Below are positions 25,831-35,717 of a DNA stretch of 64,000 nt, piece by piece; position 1 is the stretch's first letter; each line of letters opens with the position of its first letter. A program made the position numbers and the translations under genes. The stretch is from Paenibacillus amylolyticus (GTDB lineage: Bacteria; Bacillota; Bacilli; Paenibacillales; Paenibacillaceae): assembly GCF_001570725.1 (NCBI RefSeq), contig NZ_BCNV01000001.1, positions 1,054,001-1,118,000 of the forward strand, read 5' to 3'. A model generated the notes under the pieces. It was given only the letters and a program-made list of their open reading frames with translations, searched no databases and was not told the origin of the DNA.

Positions 25831-27348
25831 ATGTCGGCAAGCACGAAACGGCCAAGATTGAAGCTGAATTTGCTCGGGAACGACGGTCAGCGCAAGTGCA
25901 AGGAGATTATGGAGCGTCCCGTGAAGGTTTTGCAGATCGGAGAAGGTAATTTCTTGCGGGGATTTGCAGACTGGATGCTTCATGAGAGTGCCAGACAAGG
26001 CAAATTCCATGGGAGTGTAGCTGTTACTCAGCCACGGCCTGGAGGCAAAGCCAAGCTGGAGCAGATTCGCGATCAGGATGGGTTATATACCATGATCACG
26101 CGTGGGCTGTCTCAAGGGAAGCCGGTTGAGCGGACAGAGTTGATCTCCATTTTCTCACAGTGTATCAATCCGTATGAGGAATGGGATGCCTTTCTGAACT
26201 TGGCGGAACTGCCTTCACTTGAGTTCGTTATTTCGAATACAACCGAATCAGGATTGAAATATATGCAGGCAGACTATATCGAGGGTGAACCCGTCCAATC
26301 ATTTCCGGGGAAATTAACGGTTTTCCTGCATCAGCGATACTTGAAATTTGATGGGGACCCATCCAGAGGTTTGATTCATCTGCCATGCGAGCTGCTCGAA
26401 GGCAATGGTGATGTGCTGCGCAGTTGTGTCCTCCGTCACAGTGAGGATTATGGGTATTCCGATGGCTTCCGTTCATGGATCGAGAACCATAATCATTTCC
26501 TGAACAATCTGGTAGATCGAATCGTCACAGGTGCGCCGACCCAGGAGGAAGCCGATTCCCTGACGAATCGCTGGGGTTATGAGGACCAGTTGATTAATAC
26601 GGCAGAGCCATATCATTTCTGGGCCATTCAGGGTGATGAATCATTGGACAAAAAGCTACCACTCAAGCAAGCGGGCCTCAATGTACATTGGGTGAAAGAT
26701 CTGAAGCCGTTTCAGATACGCAAGGTTCGGATTTTGAATGGTGCACATACCCTAATGTCATCACTCGGAATTCTGCAAGGCAAGCAACATGTGAGAGAAA
26801 CGATGGAAGATTCGCACTTTGGCCCGTGGATCCGGGAAGCTGTACATCAGGAGATCGTACCTGCTCTGGATATGCCGGATCATCAGCTGGATCAGTACGC
26901 AGAAGAAGTATTCGAACGGTTCCTTAACCCGTACATTGATCACAAATTGCAAGATATTGCATTAAATACGATCGGAAAATTCAAGGTGCGTGTGCTGCCT
27001 ACACTATTATCCTATGAGCTAAACCAGGGAAGCTGGCCAGAACGTTTAATTCAGGGGTTTGCGGGATTACTGTGTCTCTATCGTCCTGTAAATACGCCAG
27101 AAGGTTACAAAGCACAACGACTGAATGGGGAGGACATTCTGCTGCGGGATGATCCGGATGTCCTGGCCGCTTTGGCTGCACACTGGGAAGGTTATGACAC
27201 GCTTAACAGGAATCAGAACCAACTGGCTGAGCGGGTAGCGGCTGTGTTGTCGGATACCCTGATCTGGGGCGAAAATCTGGATGCAAGAGAAGGGCTGCGT
27301 GCAGCACTTGTTCGTGAAATTAGTTTGTTGGAAGGTGAAGGGAAATGA
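25831..27348 (+). CDS. uxaB: Tagaturonate reductase (altronate oxidoreductase)
   Basis: 505 aa. It interconverts D-tagaturonate and D-altronate with NAD(H) in galacturonate breakdown. The mannitol-dehydrogenase fold is clear: VLQIGEGNFLRGFADWMLH (NAD loop), FVISNTTESGL, and the C-terminal domain with KVRILNGAHTLMSSLG, which carries the catalytic Lys-x5-Asn-x2-His-type motif. The start at 25831 follows GAGGTGA by 6 bases; a GTG at 25825 is less well spaced. Its TGA overlaps the uxaA ATG, so the pair is translationally coupled. Confidence 0.93.
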   Translation: MSASTKRPRLKLNLLGNDGQRKCKEIMERPVKVLQIGEGNFLRGFADWMLHESARQGKFHGSVAVTQPRPGGKAKLEQIRDQDGLYTMITRGLSQGKPVERTELISIFSQCINPYEEWDAFLNLAELPSLEFVISNTTESGLKYMQADYIEGEPVQSFPGKLTVFLHQRYLKFDGDPSRGLIHLPCELLEGNGDVLRSCVLRHSEDYGYSDGFRSWIENHNHFLNNLVDRIVTGAPTQEEADSLTNRWGYEDQLINTAEPYHFWAIQGDESLDKKLPLKQAGLNVHWVKDLKPFQIRKVRILNGAHTLMSSLGILQGKQHVRETMEDSHFGPWIREAVHQEIVPALDMPDHQLDQYAEEVFERFLNPYIDHKLQDIALNTIGKFKVRVLPTLLSYELNQGSWPERLIQGFAGLLCLYRPVNTPEGYKAQRLNGEDILLRDDPDVLAALAAHWEGYDTLNRNQNQLAERVAAVLSDTLIWGENLDAREGLRAALVREISLLEGEGK

Positions 27349-28859
27349 ACACCACAAGTACAATCAATGACTGGATTGCCATTCAACCACAGGATGACGT
27401 CATTATAGCGCTTCGGGATTATGCCAAAGGAGAACGCATTACACTGCCAGACGGAGTTTCTTTTACCTTGCTGGATGACGTGCCCAAAGGGCATAAGATT
27501 GCTGTGCATATCCTGGCACCGGGTGATGATGTGATGAAGTATGGTTTCTCCATCGGCATTGCCAAAGAGCAGATTGAGCAGGGAAGCTGGATTCATAGTC
27601 ACAACTTGAAGACGGGTCTGCACGGCTTGCTTGAATATGAGTACCAACCGGGAGCACGGGTTCAGACGGATATGCCTCCGGAACATCTACGCTCATTCGA
27701 TGGATATTTACGTCCTAATGGTGAAGCCGGTATCCGTAATGAAATCTGGATTGTGAATACGGTTGGGTGTATTAATAAAGTGTGTGAAGCATTGGCACGT
27801 ATGGGTCAGTCCCAGTTTGGAAGTCGGGTAGATGGTGTATATCACTTTCCGCATCCATTCGGATGTTCACAGCTTGGTGATGACCTGAAATATACCCAAC
27901 AGTTGCTGGCCTCCTTGGTGGAACATCCGAATGCAGGGGGCGTGCTGGTCATCGGTCTGGGCTGTGAAAACAACCAAGTAGACGAGTTCCGTGAATGTAT
28001 TGCTCCGGAATACCGAGGCAAAGTACGGTTTCTCAAAGCGCAGGAAACAGATGACGAGCTTGAGGAAGGGCTTCGACTGATGGAAGAACTTGTGGAGATC
28101 GCTGAACATGAACAGCGGCAGCCGCTTCCGCTCAGTAAACTCAAAATTGGTTTGAAGTGTGGTGGTTCCGATGGTTTATCCGGTATTACAGCCAATCCGC
28201 TGGTCGGTGCAGTTGCTGATATGCTGGTGGCTGCCGGTGGTACGGCGATTCTGACGGAAGTTCCGGAGATGTTTGGTGCGGAGACGATTTTAATGAATCG
28301 GGCTGCCAATGAGCAGGTCTTTCACGATTTGGTGGACCTTGTGAATGGGTTCAAACAATATTTTGTGAACCATGGCCAGAACATCTATGAAAATCCTTCT
28401 CCTGGTAATAAGGCTGGCGGCATCACAACGCTGGAGGAAAAGTCACTTGGATGTACACAAAAGGGAGGACGTTCTTCGGTAGTCGACGTGCTGCGCTATG
28501 GCAAACGTGTAACTCAAAACGGTCTGAACATTGTAGAAGCACCGGGTAATGATCTGGTGTCTGTTACGGCACTGTCTGCAGCCGGTGCACATATTGTGCT
28601 CTTCACAACAGGGCGAGGGACTCCCTTCGGAGGTCCGGTACCTACTGTCAAGATTGCGACCCAATCCGATCTGGCGAATCGCAAAAAACACTGGATTGAC
28701 TTCAACGCAGGCCAGCTGTTGGAGGGTCGCACGATGGATGAGGTGAAAGTACAGCTGTTCAGCCAACTGATTGACATTGCTTCAGGACGGTCACACACAC
28801 TCAGTGAGCAGCATGGATTCCGGGAGATTGCCATATTCAAGGATGGCGTAATTCTCTGA
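27345..28859 (+). CDS. uxaA: Altronate dehydratase
   Basis: 504 aa. It dehydrates D-altronate to 2-keto-3-deoxy-D-gluconate. An N-terminal SAF-like domain (about 1-100; HKIAVHILAPGDDVMKYGFSI) is followed by the UxaA catalytic domain with GYLRPNGEAGIRNEIWIVNT, conserved Cys residues (VGCINK, FGCSQLG, GLGCENN) likely to bind iron, and GLKCGGSDGLSGITANPLVG. Its ATG overlaps the uxaB stop. No uxaC or kdgK/kdgA is in the window, so the rest of the pathway must be elsewhere. Confidence 0.94.
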   Translation: MNTTSTINDWIAIQPQDDVIIALRDYAKGERITLPDGVSFTLLDDVPKGHKIAVHILAPGDDVMKYGFSIGIAKEQIEQGSWIHSHNLKTGLHGLLEYEYQPGARVQTDMPPEHLRSFDGYLRPNGEAGIRNEIWIVNTVGCINKVCEALARMGQSQFGSRVDGVYHFPHPFGCSQLGDDLKYTQQLLASLVEHPNAGGVLVIGLGCENNQVDEFRECIAPEYRGKVRFLKAQETDDELEEGLRLMEELVEIAEHEQRQPLPLSKLKIGLKCGGSDGLSGITANPLVGAVADMLVAAGGTAILTEVPEMFGAETILMNRAANEQVFHDLVDLVNGFKQYFVNHGQNIYENPSPGNKAGGITTLEEKSLGCTQKGGRSSVVDVLRYGKRVTQNGLNIVEAPGNDLVSVTALSAAGAHIVLFTTGRGTPFGGPVPTVKIATQSDLANRKKHWIDFNAGQLLEGRTMDEVKVQLFSQLIDIASGRSHTLSEQHGFREIAIFKDGVIL

Positions 28860-28914
28860 ACCCAATCTGGCTGGATGTTGTTTATCGTCTGCGATGCATT
28901 ATCTGGTGAACCGC

Positions 28915-28962
28915 AGCCAATTCCGGTTGAAATGTGCACTACAACCGGAATTGGCTTTATTT
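28915..28962. terminator. Strong terminator after uxaA (bidirectional)
   Basis: AGCCAATTCCGGTTG (28915-28929) pairs perfectly with CAACCGGAATTGGCT (28942-28956), followed by TTATTT. The next gene converges, so it may serve both. Confidence 0.85.
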
Positions 28963-29647
28963 AGATCCCACGGATGCCAAGGGCTTTGGCGATGCTTGAT
29001 AATGCCGCTGGTGAAGCATGTTGTTGCAGTTGAGCCACCAGCAGTTCACGCGCTTCGGCAACAGTTCCTTCAAACGGCTGAATGCCGTGACGTTCCATCC
29101 AGTGACCAGCAGTCTCGTACGCAGAGCTATTCCAGGCGACTTTGCCTTCTGCGAGCCCTTCTTTTTCTTTGGTGCCACTAATCACAATGGCTGAACAGCC
29201 CTGAAGGTCGAGAAGTCCACGGTCAAATGCTTTTTTATCTTCTTTTGCTCCGAATCCTGCTTGAGAACGAAGGGCACGTCCATCGATGCCTTCCTGTTCT
29301 GCAACTAACGCATGGAGTTTGAACGCTTCACGGGACAGTATACCCGCCTCATACTGTTCCTCGATGGTTCTGGAGTCGGCAAGCAGTCGGTGTACCCAAG
29401 GGAAGTATTCACTCGAGACAAGAAGCGCTTTCTTTTTGACGAACTTTCCATATGCAGCAATGCCCTCTTCGGCCAGGCGTGAACGCCATAACCAGGGATC
29501 CAAATCATCATCCTTGTGCCAATGTTCTTTGGGGGTTAGCGATGACAGTGAAGGGTATTCGGTAAATAGGGGAGCAAGAGGCAGCAGTCCTATAGACTGG
29601 ATACGCTGTACTGCTTCTTCGTACGTTACAACGGGTTCATATGTCAT
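28961..29647 (-). CDS. AlkZ-related winged-helix protein
   Basis: 228 aa. The sequence has the DDDLDPWLWRSRLAEEGIAA and YGKFVKKKALLVSSEYFP stretches found in short Firmicute proteins annotated as AlkZ-related. These are related to part of the HTH_42 DNA-glycosylase AlkZ/YcaQ. It is much shorter than true AlkZ (about 360 aa), and I do not see the catalytic Q-x-D pair, so glycosylase activity is doubtful. Tracts such as GAKEDKKAFDRGLLDLQG suggest a conserved fold. It may be cotranscribed with the WYL regulator 38 bp upstream. Confidence 0.65.
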   Translation of the reverse strand: MTYEPVVTYEEAVQRIQSIGLLPLAPLFTEYPSLSSLTPKEHWHKDDDLDPWLWRSRLAEEGIAAYGKFVKKKALLVSSEYFPWVHRLLADSRTIEEQYEAGILSREAFKLHALVAEQEGIDGRALRSQAGFGAKEDKKAFDRGLLDLQGCSAIVISGTKEKEGLAEGKVAWNSSAYETAGHWMERHGIQPFEGTVAEARELLVAQLQQHASPAALSSIAKALGIRGI

Positions 29648-29685
29648 GATATCAGCAGGCTCCTTTATGCAGTATGGTGAAGCGA

Positions 29686-30639
29686 TTACTTGGTTGAAGC
29701 AAGGTATATCCGGCTCACTTCCTCGGCATGCTGACGAATCTCGCTGCGAAGTTGAAGAGGTTCAATCACTTCAGCTTCACGTCCCAAGCGGTAAAAGAAT
29801 CGTACGGCCCAGTCCCATTCTCCTGGTGGACAAATGAATGACAATTCCCAGAGATCCGGGGCAATTTCAATCATCTTTTCGCCGATATGCTCATCCTGTT
29901 CGGCTTCAATCATCCCCCGATAACTCAGTCGCACCGTCACCCGAGTTGGCGGCTGTTCTGGAGGGATCGGCTTGCTCTGCTGTTGCTGTGCCTGTTCGTT
30001 CAGCACCTGTGTATCCTGTGGTTCGATCGCCTTGACATCGATAATTCGGTCGACCCGGAACAGACGCTGCTCACCATGTTCGATGGAATATGCTTCACAG
30101 TACCAGAAGCCGGAGGAAGCATACACCCGTGAAGGGCAGATATGCAACCATCGCTGACGCGATACGGATCGATATAGCACATTGATCCATCCATGTTCAG
30201 GTATGCATGCCAGCAGCGCGTCCAGATGAGGAAGGATGTAATTGCGGTCTGGAATATGATGATGCAGCTGTTGGAGCATGGGATCGATACGCGACATGAT
30301 ATCATCCGGAATGATGGCCTTAACTTTGTTCATCAGGGTCCAGCGTTTCTCATGAAAGGGCGTGTCGGCGTAGCGACTCAGACCCTCAAGAGCGAATATG
30401 AGCGTCGCTGCCTCAACCGGGTCCAGCTGCAATGGGGGCAATACGTAACCCTCCATAAGTCTGAAGCCGCCTCCCGGACCGGAAATGGCAATAATAGGCA
30501 CATTCATCTCCGAGAGGGACTGAATATCCCGGAGAATGGTGCGACGGGAAACTTCAAATTTCTCGCCCAATGAGTGTGCTGTTTCGTGACCATGCTGTAA
30601 TGCCATAACGATGGCGGCAAGCCGATTTGTTCTGTTCAT
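29686..30639 (-). CDS. YafY-type transcriptional regulator (HTH_11 + WYL)
   Basis: 317 aa. The N-terminal HTH_11 domain reads RLAAIVMALQHGHETAHSLG and RRTILRDIQSLSEMNVP. A linker carries ISGPGGGFRLMEGYVLPPLQL, and the WYL region follows with WLHICPSRVYASSGFWYCEA (W-Y-C-E in place of W-Y-L). A glutamine/proline-rich loop lies at about 215-235 (NEQAQQQQSKPIPPEQPPTR). WYL proteins respond to nucleic acid or nucleotide ligands and often regulate DNA repair or defence. The ATG at 30639 follows CGGAG. It lies 38 bp upstream of the AlkZ-related gene. Confidence 0.88.
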   Translation of the reverse strand: MNRTNRLAAIVMALQHGHETAHSLGEKFEVSRRTILRDIQSLSEMNVPIIAISGPGGGFRLMEGYVLPPLQLDPVEAATLIFALEGLSRYADTPFHEKRWTLMNKVKAIIPDDIMSRIDPMLQQLHHHIPDRNYILPHLDALLACIPEHGWINVLYRSVSRQRWLHICPSRVYASSGFWYCEAYSIEHGEQRLFRVDRIIDVKAIEPQDTQVLNEQAQQQQSKPIPPEQPPTRVTVRLSYRGMIEAEQDEHIGEKMIEIAPDLWELSFICPPGEWDWAVRFFYRLGREAEVIEPLQLRSEIRQHAEEVSRIYLASTK

Positions 30640-31081
30640 GTCAGCCACTCCGTTTCGTTCATTGCCCCGCCGGAAAGTGATGTCGTAGTTATAATTCTAT
30701 TGTAACAGCTTATAAGTGACATCATGAGTGTCACCAATATTTCAGCTGCATCATTATTTTCCAATGGATCAGCTACATGGTTCACACAAGCAAGTTCCGG
30801 CGGGCTTCATTAAAATGTGTGTCTCGTCCAATTCGCTTTACATACTGATATTTCCTTCTATCAAAAATACCACAGATAATGCCAAAAACCCGTATCCGAT
30901 GTAGACGGATACGGGAAGTAGCAGCTTTTGGCTTACAGAAGACGATAAAGGTATGGAATCTATACCAATATCCTCACTGAAGACAAAAATAAGCTTAAAA
31001 GAGATGTACATGTGACACTTTGTATCACGTGCTTTTCCTTTGCAATATAGGCTTCCATTATGACCCATATAGCGAAATACC
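30640..31081. other. Intergenic region between the GH42 3' end and the WYL gene promoter
   Basis: 442 bp. It holds the GH42 terminator (30884-30915, minus strand) and, near 30700, AT-rich sequence that may contain the WYL promoter (TATAATTCT-like on the plus side). I see no convincing gene; a 76-codon leftward frame overlaps the terminator hairpin and lacks features of a protein. Confidence 0.5.
30884..30915 (-). terminator. Terminator for the GH42 gene
   Basis: On the minus strand CCCGTATCCG pairs with CGGATACGGG and is followed by TTTTT. It lies about 170 bp past the GH42 stop. Confidence 0.75.
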
Positions 31082-33109
31082 TTATTTCATTTCAAGCAAT
31101 TGTACCCCACGGGCTTCAATCTCAACACTTCCCGAAAGCTCGCGATTGGTGAGCAGATCAAGTGCCTTGGCTGTACCAAGATCATAGGATTGCGTGGAAG
31201 CGTTATGGTTCATGACGAAAAGGTAGGGTTTGCCGTCTTTGGTACGTGCGCTTACTTCGACACCTTCCGGTGTCTCCAGTAGGGACTCTACATTCTTGGC
31301 TGCTGCAAGCTGTCCCAGCAAACCATCGAGGAAACGTTCATCCGGGTCGGATGCAACGTACCAGGCTTCACCTTGACCATAAATGTTACGTGTTACAACA
31401 GGCATGCCTTTATAAAAGTCGTCTCCATACTCCGCGATGACTTCGGCTCCTTCACTGTGCAGCAGGTCACACAGCATGCCGGAGCCATATTCTCCTTGAA
31501 GATCGCCGTAAGCTTCTTTGAGGACTATGCGGTTCTTTTGGTCAGGCAGCAGGGCATCAATCTCTTCCACCCAGATTCCGAGCAGTTTACGGAGTTCTCC
31601 CGGATACCCACCAGTGGTCACGAGATCGTTCTCGTTGACAATGCCGCTGAAGAAGGTCGTCAGGAATGTTCCACCTGCTTCAACATATTTCTCCAGTTTG
31701 TCGGCAAATCCTGGTTTAACCATGTAAAGCACAGGCGCAAGAACGATGTCGTATTTGCTAATATCCGTATCCACACTGACGATATCTACCTGTATGTTGC
31801 GGCGGAAGAAAGCGGCGTAATATTTATGAATCTGATCCACATAATTCAGGGCAACCGTAGGTCCACTTGATTTTTCGATGGCCCACCAGTTATCCCAGTC
31901 GAACACAATCGCTACTTTGGATTCAACAGATGCATCCAGCGTGGTGTCACCAAGGATCTGCAATTCCTTGCCCAGCTCAGCGACTTCGCGAAATACACGT
32001 GTATTCTCGTGTCCGGCATGCTCAATAACTGCACCATGATACTTCTCACAGGCACCGATGGAGCGGCGAAGCTGGAAGAACATAATGGTATCAGCCCCGT
32101 GCGCAACAGACTGGTAACTCCACAGACGCATGACACCAGGGCGTTTCAATGAGTTATATGGCTGCCAGTTCTGCTGACTTGGTGTTTGCTCCATCAGCAT
32201 GAATGGTTGACCATCTTTCAGTCCGCGCATAAGGTCATGAGCCATTGCTGTGAAGCTGACGGGTGTAGCGAGACCAGGATAGCTGTCCCAAGAGACGATA
32301 TCCATATATTTTGCCCATTTGAAATAGTCCAACTGCTTGAAGAATCCCATCAGATTGGTAGTCACGACGGAGTCGGGAATGTGTTTCTTGATTGCATCGT
32401 ATTCCAACCGATAACAATCCAGCATGCTGTCGGAGTTGAAGCGGGAGTAGTCCAGCGAGATTCCCTGGAACGTTGAATTGTTGTTACCCCAGTGTTCGCT
32501 CAGGTTGCTTGGTAGAACAATCTCGTCCCAATCGTAGAAGGTATGCCCCCAGAAATTCGTGTTCCATGCTTTGTTGACCTGTTCCAGGGTCTGATAGCGT
32601 TCTTTCAGATAGACGCGGAATGCTTTCTCACAGTTGTCACAGTAACAGTCACCGCCATATTCGTTGGAGATGTGCCATACGAGAACAGCGGGGTGATCCT
32701 TGTATCGTTCGGCCAGTTTATCTGCAATCTTCTCGGAATATTTGCGATAGGTCGGGCTGTTTGGACAGGAATTATGGCGCCCACCAAATTTGCGTTTGCG
32801 TCCATCGGCATCTACACGAAGTACGTCTGGATATTTCTTCGCCATCCAGGCCGGATGGGCAGCAGTGCTCGTTGCTAGGCATATATAGACACCGTTTTCA
32901 TATAGACGATTAATAAGTTGGTCGAGTTCTTCAAAATGATAAGTAACTTCATCAGGCTGAATCAGTGCCCATGAAAATACGTTGATTGTGGCAATATCAA
33001 TGCCTGCCAATTGGAACATACGCAAGTCTTCAAGGTGCGTTTCGTGATCCCACTGTTCCGGGTTATAATCGCCCCCGTAGAACATTTTGGGTAGTTTGCT
33101 GCTAATCAA
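31082..33109 (-). CDS. Beta-galactosidase, glycoside hydrolase family 42
   Basis: 675 aa, typical of GH42. The (beta/alpha)8 catalytic domain begins FYGGDYNPEQWDHETHLEDL. The acid/base Glu is in VWHISNEYGG (about residue 150) and the nucleophile Glu is in FMLMEQTPS (about 310). A zinc-type cysteine cluster (HNSCPNS, GDCYCDNC) is present. The trimerisation domain and small C-terminal beta domain follow. No signal peptide, so it acts in the cytosol on galactosides, probably imported oligosaccharides. I chose TTG 33109 because AGAGGTGA sits 5 bases upstream; a GTG at 33118 would overlap that site. An AraC regulator is divergent. Confidence 0.93.
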   Translation of the reverse strand: MISSKLPKMFYGGDYNPEQWDHETHLEDLRMFQLAGIDIATINVFSWALIQPDEVTYHFEELDQLINRLYENGVYICLATSTAAHPAWMAKKYPDVLRVDADGRKRKFGGRHNSCPNSPTYRKYSEKIADKLAERYKDHPAVLVWHISNEYGGDCYCDNCEKAFRVYLKERYQTLEQVNKAWNTNFWGHTFYDWDEIVLPSNLSEHWGNNNSTFQGISLDYSRFNSDSMLDCYRLEYDAIKKHIPDSVVTTNLMGFFKQLDYFKWAKYMDIVSWDSYPGLATPVSFTAMAHDLMRGLKDGQPFMLMEQTPSQQNWQPYNSLKRPGVMRLWSYQSVAHGADTIMFFQLRRSIGACEKYHGAVIEHAGHENTRVFREVAELGKELQILGDTTLDASVESKVAIVFDWDNWWAIEKSSGPTVALNYVDQIHKYYAAFFRRNIQVDIVSVDTDISKYDIVLAPVLYMVKPGFADKLEKYVEAGGTFLTTFFSGIVNENDLVTTGGYPGELRKLLGIWVEEIDALLPDQKNRIVLKEAYGDLQGEYGSGMLCDLLHSEGAEVIAEYGDDFYKGMPVVTRNIYGQGEAWYVASDPDERFLDGLLGQLAAAKNVESLLETPEGVEVSARTKDGKPYLFVMNHNASTQSYDLGTAKALDLLTNRELSGSVEIEARGVQLLEMK

Positions 33110-33237
33110 TGTGTTCACCTCTTGTATAAGAATAATCCTATACTATATGATACATATGACTTTTAAAATATAATAAAAGTAATGACGTATATAAGAATAC
33201 GGAAGTATAATTCGGCTTATATCCAAGGGGGCATCTC

Positions 33238-34071
33238 ATGTTTATCTCACCACGACATCAACGATATTTCATGACATCACGTGATCAGCCGCTGCCGCTT
33301 TATATCGAGAGCCTTGGCTATAATGGCAATCAGGAGAAGGTATCCAGACCTGTGGGGTATCCATGTTACCACTGGCTTCAGACCGTGAAGGGAGCGGGAG
33401 AATTCAAGTTTGCTGGGTCCACGGTCATACTGGCGGAAGCATCAGGTATTTTGTTGCCCCCGAATGAGCCACATGAATATGTGCGTGCCCAAGGAGAGTG
33501 GGAGACACTTTACATTACATTTGGCGGTTCCCAGTGTCCGGGAATTATGGAGTCGCTGGGTCTGGGTGAAGCGGCGTTCTATCAGTGGGAGCAGAGCAGC
33601 CCGTTCAACGATTACGGCCAGGAAGTGCTGGATTCGATCAGCAGTGATCAGGATTTGTCGGGACTCGAAGCGTCAGCGGGTATATACCGATTTCTGATTT
33701 TACTCAAAAAATATGGCATGACAGGCAATCGGTCTTCGATCTCTCATGCCGTCGAGAGGCTCGCTCCGCTCATTGCATTCATGGAACAGCACTATGCGAA
33801 TCCCGAGATTGGTCTCGAACATATGGCTGACGTCACGAGGATCTCATCCAGACATCTGAACACCTTATTCAAACAATCCTTTGGCATGACAGCCTATAGT
33901 TATTTCATTCTGCTGCGTATTCGCAAAGCCAAGGAAATCATGACCGGGGATACTGCCCTGACGATCCGGGAAACTGCAGTTCGGGTGGGCTTTCGGGATT
34001 CAAGCCATTTTGTAGCTACCTTTCGCAGGATAGAGGGAGTCACTCCTGAACAATTCCGGAATTTATACTAA
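33238..34071 (+). CDS. AraC-family regulator, divergent from GH42 beta-galactosidase
   Basis: 277 aa. The N-terminal cupin-like sensor (YHWLQTVKGAGEFKFAGSTV, ILLPPNEPHEY) is followed by a double helix-turn-helix: GLEHMADVTRISSRHLNTLF and the closing GFRDSSHFVATFRRIEGVTPEQ. The ATG follows AAGGGGGCATCTC. The divergent layout with GH42 (128 bp apart) and the sugar-utilisation genes downstream suggest it activates the galactosidase in response to a sugar. It lies 144 bp before the esterase group and may also influence that. Confidence 0.9.
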   Translation: MFISPRHQRYFMTSRDQPLPLYIESLGYNGNQEKVSRPVGYPCYHWLQTVKGAGEFKFAGSTVILAEASGILLPPNEPHEYVRAQGEWETLYITFGGSQCPGIMESLGLGEAAFYQWEQSSPFNDYGQEVLDSISSDQDLSGLEASAGIYRFLILLKKYGMTGNRSSISHAVERLAPLIAFMEQHYANPEIGLEHMADVTRISSRHLNTLFKQSFGMTAYSYFILLRIRKAKEIMTGDTALTIRETAVRVGFRDSSHFVATFRRIEGVTPEQFRNLY

Positions 34072-34162
34072 TCTGTAACGAATTGAATAAAAAGTGATGC
34101 CAGGAAGGTATTGATGCATGAGGGTCATTGCCGTTATGATGGTATCGATTCCTGAGATTCGA

Positions 34163-34174
34163 AAACGTTTAAAC
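34163..34174. promoter_or_regulatory. Overlapping palindromes upstream of the esterase operon
   Basis: AAACGTTT (34163-34170) overlaps GTTTAAAC (34167-34174). The stretch around it resembles a degenerate cre or LacI-family operator (two mismatches to cre). AACGGA/TCCGTT arms at 34172-34192 could form a hairpin before the ribosome binding site. Confidence 0.35.
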
Positions 34175-34215
34175 GGACACCTTGTATCCGTTCTACCTAG
34201 AGAGGATGATTGAAG

Positions 34216-35004
34216 ATGACAACAACGATACCCTTATGGGACCATACTGCACCTTATGCAGCGCAAGGCCATGAAGACGAAATGCCACATTTGATTCCAT
34301 TTATTCAGCCCGGTTCCGAGAGCGCTATCATTGTATGTCCAGGTGGTGGCTACGGATTTTTGGCGGATCACGAAGGTGCTCCAATAGCCGAACTGTTAAA
34401 CCGTGCAGGCATAAGCGCATTTGTCCTGAAATATCGGGTAGCACCTCACCAGCATCCTGCACCGATAACAGATGGTCAGCGTGCCATACGTCATGTTCGT
34501 GCACATGCCGAGCAGTACGGCATCAATCCTGCCAAGATTGCAGTACTTGGTTTCTCCGCAGGCGGACATCTTACAGCAACATTGGGAACGTTGTATGACG
34601 AGGGACAACCGGATCATGAGGACCTCATTGAACGTCAAAGTTCACGCCCCGATCGGGTTATCCTCTGTTACCCGGTCATTACGATGGAGTCTTATGGACA
34701 TGCTGGTTCCCGTGAAAATTTGCTTGGATCTGACGCGTCTGCCGAGCAGATCAAGGCATTCAGTGCGGAACAACAGGTGAGAGCGGATGCTCCAGAAGCG
34801 TTCATCTGGCACACCAGCGATGACCAGGCTGTACCTGTGGAGAATAGCTTGCGTTACGCCCTTGCCTTGGGTGCGCATGGGATTCCCTATGATTTGCATG
34901 TTTTTGAGAAAGGTTCACATGGTCTCGGATTGGCTGAAGACAACCACGCGGTTCGAGCCTGGTCTGATCTATGCTTGACTTGGCTTAAAAATCAAGGCTG
35001 GTAA
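34216..35004 (+). CDS. Alpha/beta hydrolase, acetyl-xylan-esterase-like
   Basis: 262 aa, no signal peptide. The oxyanion motif is VCPGGGYGFLADHEG, the nucleophile Ser is in LGFSAGGHL, the Asp is in HTSDDQAVP and the His is in KGSHGLGLA. These are the features of BD-FAE/endo-xylanase-associated esterases that remove acetyl groups from plant oligosaccharides. The ATG at 34216 follows AGAGAGG by 10 bases. It begins a run esterase - GDSL esterase - SMP-30 with gaps of 35 and 15 bp, suggesting one operon. Confidence 0.85.
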   Translation: MTTTIPLWDHTAPYAAQGHEDEMPHLIPFIQPGSESAIIVCPGGGYGFLADHEGAPIAELLNRAGISAFVLKYRVAPHQHPAPITDGQRAIRHVRAHAEQYGINPAKIAVLGFSAGGHLTATLGTLYDEGQPDHEDLIERQSSRPDRVILCYPVITMESYGHAGSRENLLGSDASAEQIKAFSAEQQVRADAPEAFIWHTSDDQAVPVENSLRYALALGAHGIPYDLHVFEKGSHGLGLAEDNHAVRAWSDLCLTWLKNQGW

Positions 35005-35039
35005 TCATATTAGCGCTTTGGAGCGAAGGAGAAATGACG

Positions 35040-35702
35040 ATGAAATTTCAGAAAAATGACAAGCTTCTGTTTATCGGAGATTCGATTACGGATTGTGGTC
35101 GGGAACATCCTGTAGGCGAGGGCAGTTCAGGTCTGGGCCATGGTTATGTTGCGCAAGTCCATGCACTATTGCGGTCTATCTATCCGGAATTGATGTTGCG
35201 TATCCAGAATGTGGGTAATGGTGGGAATACGATTCGTGATCTGAAACAGCGCTGGGATCGTGATGTGCTGGACCTAAAACCAGATTGGTTGACGATCATG
35301 ATCGGCATTAACGATGTGTGGCGTCAGTTTGACAACCCATTGTCAACAGACTCCCATGTGTTTCTGGAAGAATACGAATCCACATTGCGTGAACTGGTGG
35401 CTTCGGTTCGTCCCAATCTGAAGGGTCTGATACTGATGTCTCCTTATTATCTTGAGGCCAATCCGGAAGACCCGATGCGGGCAACGATGGATATTTACGG
35501 AGAAGCGGTACGCAGGGTAGCCAGCGAGTATGATGCGGTGTATGTGGATACACAGGCTGCATTTGCTCCATTTTGGGATCATTTCTATACGGCTGTCTTG
35601 ACTTATGACCGAGTACATCCGGATGCAACAGGCCATATGGTACTGTCCAAAGCATTCTTGGATGCCATCGGATTCGAATGGTCAGGCGGCGTCAAATCTT
35701 AA
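35040..35702 (+). CDS. SGNH/GDSL hydrolase (carbohydrate deacetylase-like)
   Basis: 220 aa, no signal peptide. Block I is FIGDSITDCGREHPVGEG, the Gly block is QNVGNGGNTIRDLKQRW, the Asn block is IGINDVWRQFD and the catalytic pair is in YDRVHPDATGH. The GREHPVGEG-type block is found in intracellular esterases of polysaccharide loci. It probably deacetylates imported oligosaccharides. The ATG at 35040 has AAGGAG 8 bases upstream. It is the middle gene of the esterase-GDSL-SMP-30 run. Confidence 0.85.
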   Translation: MKFQKNDKLLFIGDSITDCGREHPVGEGSSGLGHGYVAQVHALLRSIYPELMLRIQNVGNGGNTIRDLKQRWDRDVLDLKPDWLTIMIGINDVWRQFDNPLSTDSHVFLEEYESTLRELVASVRPNLKGLILMSPYYLEANPEDPMRATMDIYGEAVRRVASEYDAVYVDTQAAFAPFWDHFYTAVLTYDRVHPDATGHMVLSKAFLDAIGFEWSGGVKS

Positions 35703-35717
35703 AAAGGACGTGATGGC

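Noticed and set aside
30838..31068. 76-codon minus-strand frame downstream of GH42
   Set aside because: The GH42 terminator hairpin lies inside it and the product has no family features.
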